Shown piece by piece: positions 62,063 through 64,000 of a DNA stretch of 64,000 nucleotides (its first letter is position 1; every line of letters begins with the position of its first letter). The position numbers were made by a program, and so were the translations under genes. The notes under the pieces are model-generated. The model had not been told where the DNA came from and made no database searches. It worked only from the letters and a program-made list of their open reading frames with translations. The stretch is from Giesbergeria anulus (GTDB taxonomy: Bacteria; Pseudomonadota; Gammaproteobacteria; Burkholderiales; Burkholderiaceae_C). The DNA lies in contig NZ_FOGD01000002.1 of assembly GCF_900111115.1 (NCBI RefSeq), forward strand, positions 558,001-622,000, written 5' to 3'.

Positions 62063-62542
62063 ATGCACACTGGTGAACGAATCAAAGAAGAGCGCGAACG
62101 ACTGGGCCTCAGTCAGGCGGACTTCGCAGCACTTGCAGACTCCACGCGCAAAACACTTTTCAATTGGGAAAGTGGTGCAGCTACACCCAATGCAACTGTC
62201 CTTGCAGCTTGGGCCACCCACGGTCTGGATGTGCTGTATGTGGTGACAGGCCAGCGCAGTCCCTCAATGCCTGCTACTGATCCTGCCGAGCAGGTGTTGC
62301 TGAACAGCTACCGCCGCTGCGGTGCCCAAGCCAAACAAAACCTCATCCAAACGGCGGCCCTGCTCAGCGCTGGTTTGGGCAGTTCGGCTATAGCTACACC
62401 AGCCCCCAGTAGTAAATCCCGAACTAGGAGCGCAGCGGGAGGCCGGGGCAGCATCCGCATTGATGGCACTGTGCATGGTCATGTGGTGCAAGGCGATGTG
62501 GTGCAACACGGGCCGGTATCGATGGCGCAGGCTAAAACCTAA
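62063..62542 (+). CDS. Phage repressor (Cro/C1-type helix-turn-helix)
   Basis: The 159-aa protein has an N-terminal XRE-type helix-turn-helix (IKEERERLGLSQADFAALAD, then STRKTLFNWESG). A C-terminal short beta-rich tail (IDGTVHGHVVQGDVVQHG) may help it assemble. It is transcribed opposite to the lytic genes, as expected for a lysogeny repressor. No peptidase residues are visible, so it is not a LexA-like self-cleaving repressor. ATG 62063 is the only good start. The operator lies 27 bp upstream. Confidence 0.87.
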   Translation: MHTGERIKEERERLGLSQADFAALADSTRKTLFNWESGAATPNATVLAAWATHGLDVLYVVTGQRSPSMPATDPAEQVLLNSYRRCGAQAKQNLIQTAALLSAGLGSSAIATPAPSSKSRTRSAAGGRGSIRIDGTVHGHVVQGDVVQHGPVSMAQAKT

Positions 62543-62647
62543 GCACTAGGGGGGTTGCATGGGTTGGAAATTCCAAAAACGCATCCAGCTGCCGCCCTGT
62601 TTCACACTCGGCCTGGACATCGGAAAAATAGACTAAGAGGTGAGGCG

Positions 62648-63712
62648 ATGTACTCTGCCCATCCTTTGGCTACCTGCCTGCTGGATGCGACACGGCTGCG
62701 GTCTTCGCATCGCCTTGACTATCAAAAAGATGTGCGCTGGCTTTTCCAATTGCGGCTGGAGCAGTGGCAAACAGAGCTGGGAGCACCACTGCGCTTGCAG
62801 CAGCCTAAGTCTCTGATTGCGCGACTTAGGCGTGACGATGCGCGTGTGTTTGACGAAGCACCGTACACCTATGCCACTGGCCTAGAAGCTGCTCCCTTTA
62901 AGACCATTGATGCAGGCTTCTGCATTGGGTACGGGTTTGATGACTACAGCATGAGAGCGCTGAATTACGCCTGTGTCAAACCTTGGCAATCAGGGCCAAG
63001 CAGCTATCTGGGGGCAGGTGCTGCACTATTGGGCAGCTTTGCGGTAATACTTGACCGCAAACCTATGGGGAACGTTCCCTGCCTACCTGACCCGGCTGTT
63101 CAGTGCGTGGCCCGCGTGGAATGGCCGCACGGTAAAACGCGCAGTGTGCAGGCATGGCAAGGGGTCTGGATAGATGAAAAACGCTTGCACTCAACACTGG
63201 CACAAGCATTGCGAGCAGTGCCCATAGATGCCGTGGTGTGGGCTGCAACAAGATGGCCCCCTGTTTCTGCCAATTACATGAGTCTGTTCATGGAACACTA
63301 TGGTCACTTGGATGCAGATGAGGTCGCATTGCGTAAGCGGCTGGGATTTCCTCCCAAGGGCAAGCCAGTGGGCGAGGAGATTCTCTACCGCTCGGTATGC
63401 GAGGCGTTCACGACTGAACCTGTGTTGCGTCGGTATCGAGGGCGGGAAATGGAAAGACTGGAACTGGACATCTTTCTGCCTGAGCGTCGTCTAGCATTTG
63501 AATATCAGGGCGACCAGCATTTTCGCCCTCTCAAGCACTGGCAAGGAGAAGATGGCTTTGCAAGGCAACAACAGCGCGATGCTCGTAAACGTGTTCTATG
63601 TGCCGAATTGAATTACCAATTGGTGGAGATGGAATCCGGGGATGATTTGCGACGTGAGGGAGTCATAGAAACCCTGCGTCGCAAGCGCTTCATAAAACCA
63701 GAGTTTTGTTAG
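62648..63712 (+). CDS. Protein with C-terminal PD-(D/E)XK-like nuclease domain
   Basis: The 354-aa product has an unrecognised N-terminal 260 residues and a C-terminal region with D274 (LELDIFLPERR) and E285-x-Q287 (AFEYQGDQHF), the D...ExQ variant of a PD-(D/E)XK core, followed by FARQQQRDARKRVLCAELN. The pattern is shared with many phage and mobile-element proteins with an endonuclease-like fold. ATG 62648 has GAGG seven to eight bases upstream; an extension to 62555 is not supported. It follows the repressor in the same direction, so it may be a phage moron or belong to the host. Confidence 0.7.
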   Translation: MYSAHPLATCLLDATRLRSSHRLDYQKDVRWLFQLRLEQWQTELGAPLRLQQPKSLIARLRRDDARVFDEAPYTYATGLEAAPFKTIDAGFCIGYGFDDYSMRALNYACVKPWQSGPSSYLGAGAALLGSFAVILDRKPMGNVPCLPDPAVQCVARVEWPHGKTRSVQAWQGVWIDEKRLHSTLAQALRAVPIDAVVWAATRWPPVSANYMSLFMEHYGHLDADEVALRKRLGFPPKGKPVGEEILYRSVCEAFTTEPVLRRYRGREMERLELDIFLPERRLAFEYQGDQHFRPLKHWQGEDGFARQQQRDARKRVLCAELNYQLVEMESGDDLRREGVIETLRRKRFIKPEFC

Positions 63713-63769
63713 CGCAGAAGAAGAACCGGGATAGCTGTAAAACTTTTACCACAATCACAGGAGCGACAC

Positions 63770-64000
63770 ATGAAGACCTTGGTAGTCATAGCTGCAATCG
63801 CCAGCAGCATTGCCTTCGCCCCAGCTTGGGCCATCAACAAATGTACGGGCGCTGATGGCAAGGTCACGTATCAGGAGGCAGCGTGCTCCACGGATGCTAG
63901 AGGTGCCTTACAGAACCCGTCCCCCGCCCCACCAGCAGACCACCGGGTAATGAATCCAGCAGATGTGGCCCGCGCACTGGATGCGCAGATGAAAGGAGAC
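63770..64000 (+). CDS. DUF4124 secreted protein (partial, cut by window end)
   Basis: The first 77 residues are present. A signal peptide (LVVIAAIASSIAFAPAWA) is followed by KCTGADGKVTYQEAAC, the core of the DUF4124 family of small exported proteins found in many betaproteobacteria. ATG 63770 has AGGAG six bases upstream. Function is unknown. It looks like an ordinary chromosomal gene, which suggests that the prophage may end before it. Confidence 0.82.
   Translation, partial: MKTLVVIAAIASSIAFAPAWAINKCTGADGKVTYQEAACSTDARGALQNPSPAPPADHRVMNPADVARALDAQMKGD

Larger units (their letters stand above)
34377..62542 (-). mobile_element. Mu-like transposable prophage with siphophage tail, defective
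   Basis: A continuous set of phage genes runs right to left: repressor (opposite strand), BcepMu gp16-like protein, HTH protein, DUF3102-like, DDE transposase, MuB-like ATPase, accessory genes, DUF3164, GemA, Mor, protease/scaffold, capsid, connectors, tail tube, tape measure, distal tail, Com-like regulator and a cut methyltransferase. The lack of sheath and baseplate genes and the large distal tail proteins suggest a D3112/B3-like siphophage. Terminase, portal, minor head and lysis genes are absent. Given bounds cover recognised genes only; true ends are outside them and were not located. Confidence 0.9.

Noticed and set aside
62543-62647. GTTTCAC-like strings near 62600 and 34330 as transposase binding sites
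   Set aside because: They have the same orientation at both ends, are short, and no repeated 20-bp pattern could be built from them by eye.
63685-63692. GCGCTTCA as a possible phage left end, matching TGAAGCGC at 34274-34281
   Set aside because: It lies inside the nuclease-like gene near its stop, and the five flanking bases (CCAGC at 34269-34273, TAAAA at 63693-63697) do not match as a target duplication.

Overview
The window is GC-rich, densely coded DNA from a betaproteobacterium, most likely Burkholderiales and probably Comamonadaceae-like. That placement is inferred from gene content and gene style (ppsR, an SHP/DHC cytochrome cluster, a czc-type operon, ahpC/ahpF with a nearby bacterioferritin). 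No rRNA or tRNA gene was recognised, so it is not proven.

Positions 1-12000 are mostly signalling and electron transfer. They hold an RluA-type pseudouridine synthase and a large membrane diguanylate cyclase with several PAS domains. A minus-strand run of seven tightly spaced genes follows: SHP-type cytochrome, diheme cytochrome, cytochrome b561, OmpR-type regulator, sensor kinase, LrgA, LrgB. A hybrid kinase and its LuxR-type regulator lie upstream of that run. Positions 12000-15600 hold a small protein with one adhesin-repeat-like domain and a stress block of bacterioferritin, ahpC and ahpF. A well-spaced OxyR-like site and a terminator between ahpC and ahpF suggest how that block is controlled.

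Positions 15600-22700 are a heavy-metal efflux operon: CzcI-like, CzcC-like, a small CzcB-N-domain-like protein, CzcB-like, CzcA-like and a small periplasmic protein. A decayed ahpF remnant lies just after it. Positions 22840-32480 hold two sets of the circularly permuted ATP-grasp / alpha-E / transglutaminase family, one fused and one split, transcribed divergently. These are predicted to build or process peptides. panE-like and ppsR genes follow.

From about 34.3 to 62.5 kb lies a transposable, Mu-like prophage with a siphophage-type tail, resembling the D3112/B3 group. It reads right to left: repressor, Ner-like protein, HTH protein, DUF3102-like protein, DDE transposase, MuB-like ATPase, accessory genes, DUF3164, GemA, Mor, protease/scaffold, capsid, connectors, tail tube, tape measure, distal tail proteins, and a Com-like regulator overlapping a truncated DNA methyltransferase. 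Terminase, portal and lysis genes are missing: Mor is followed directly by a terminator and then the head protease. The element therefore looks defective. Neither end could be fixed from sequence alone. Beyond the repressor lie a protein with a PD-(D/E)XK-like nuclease tail and the start of a DUF4124 protein cut by the window edge.
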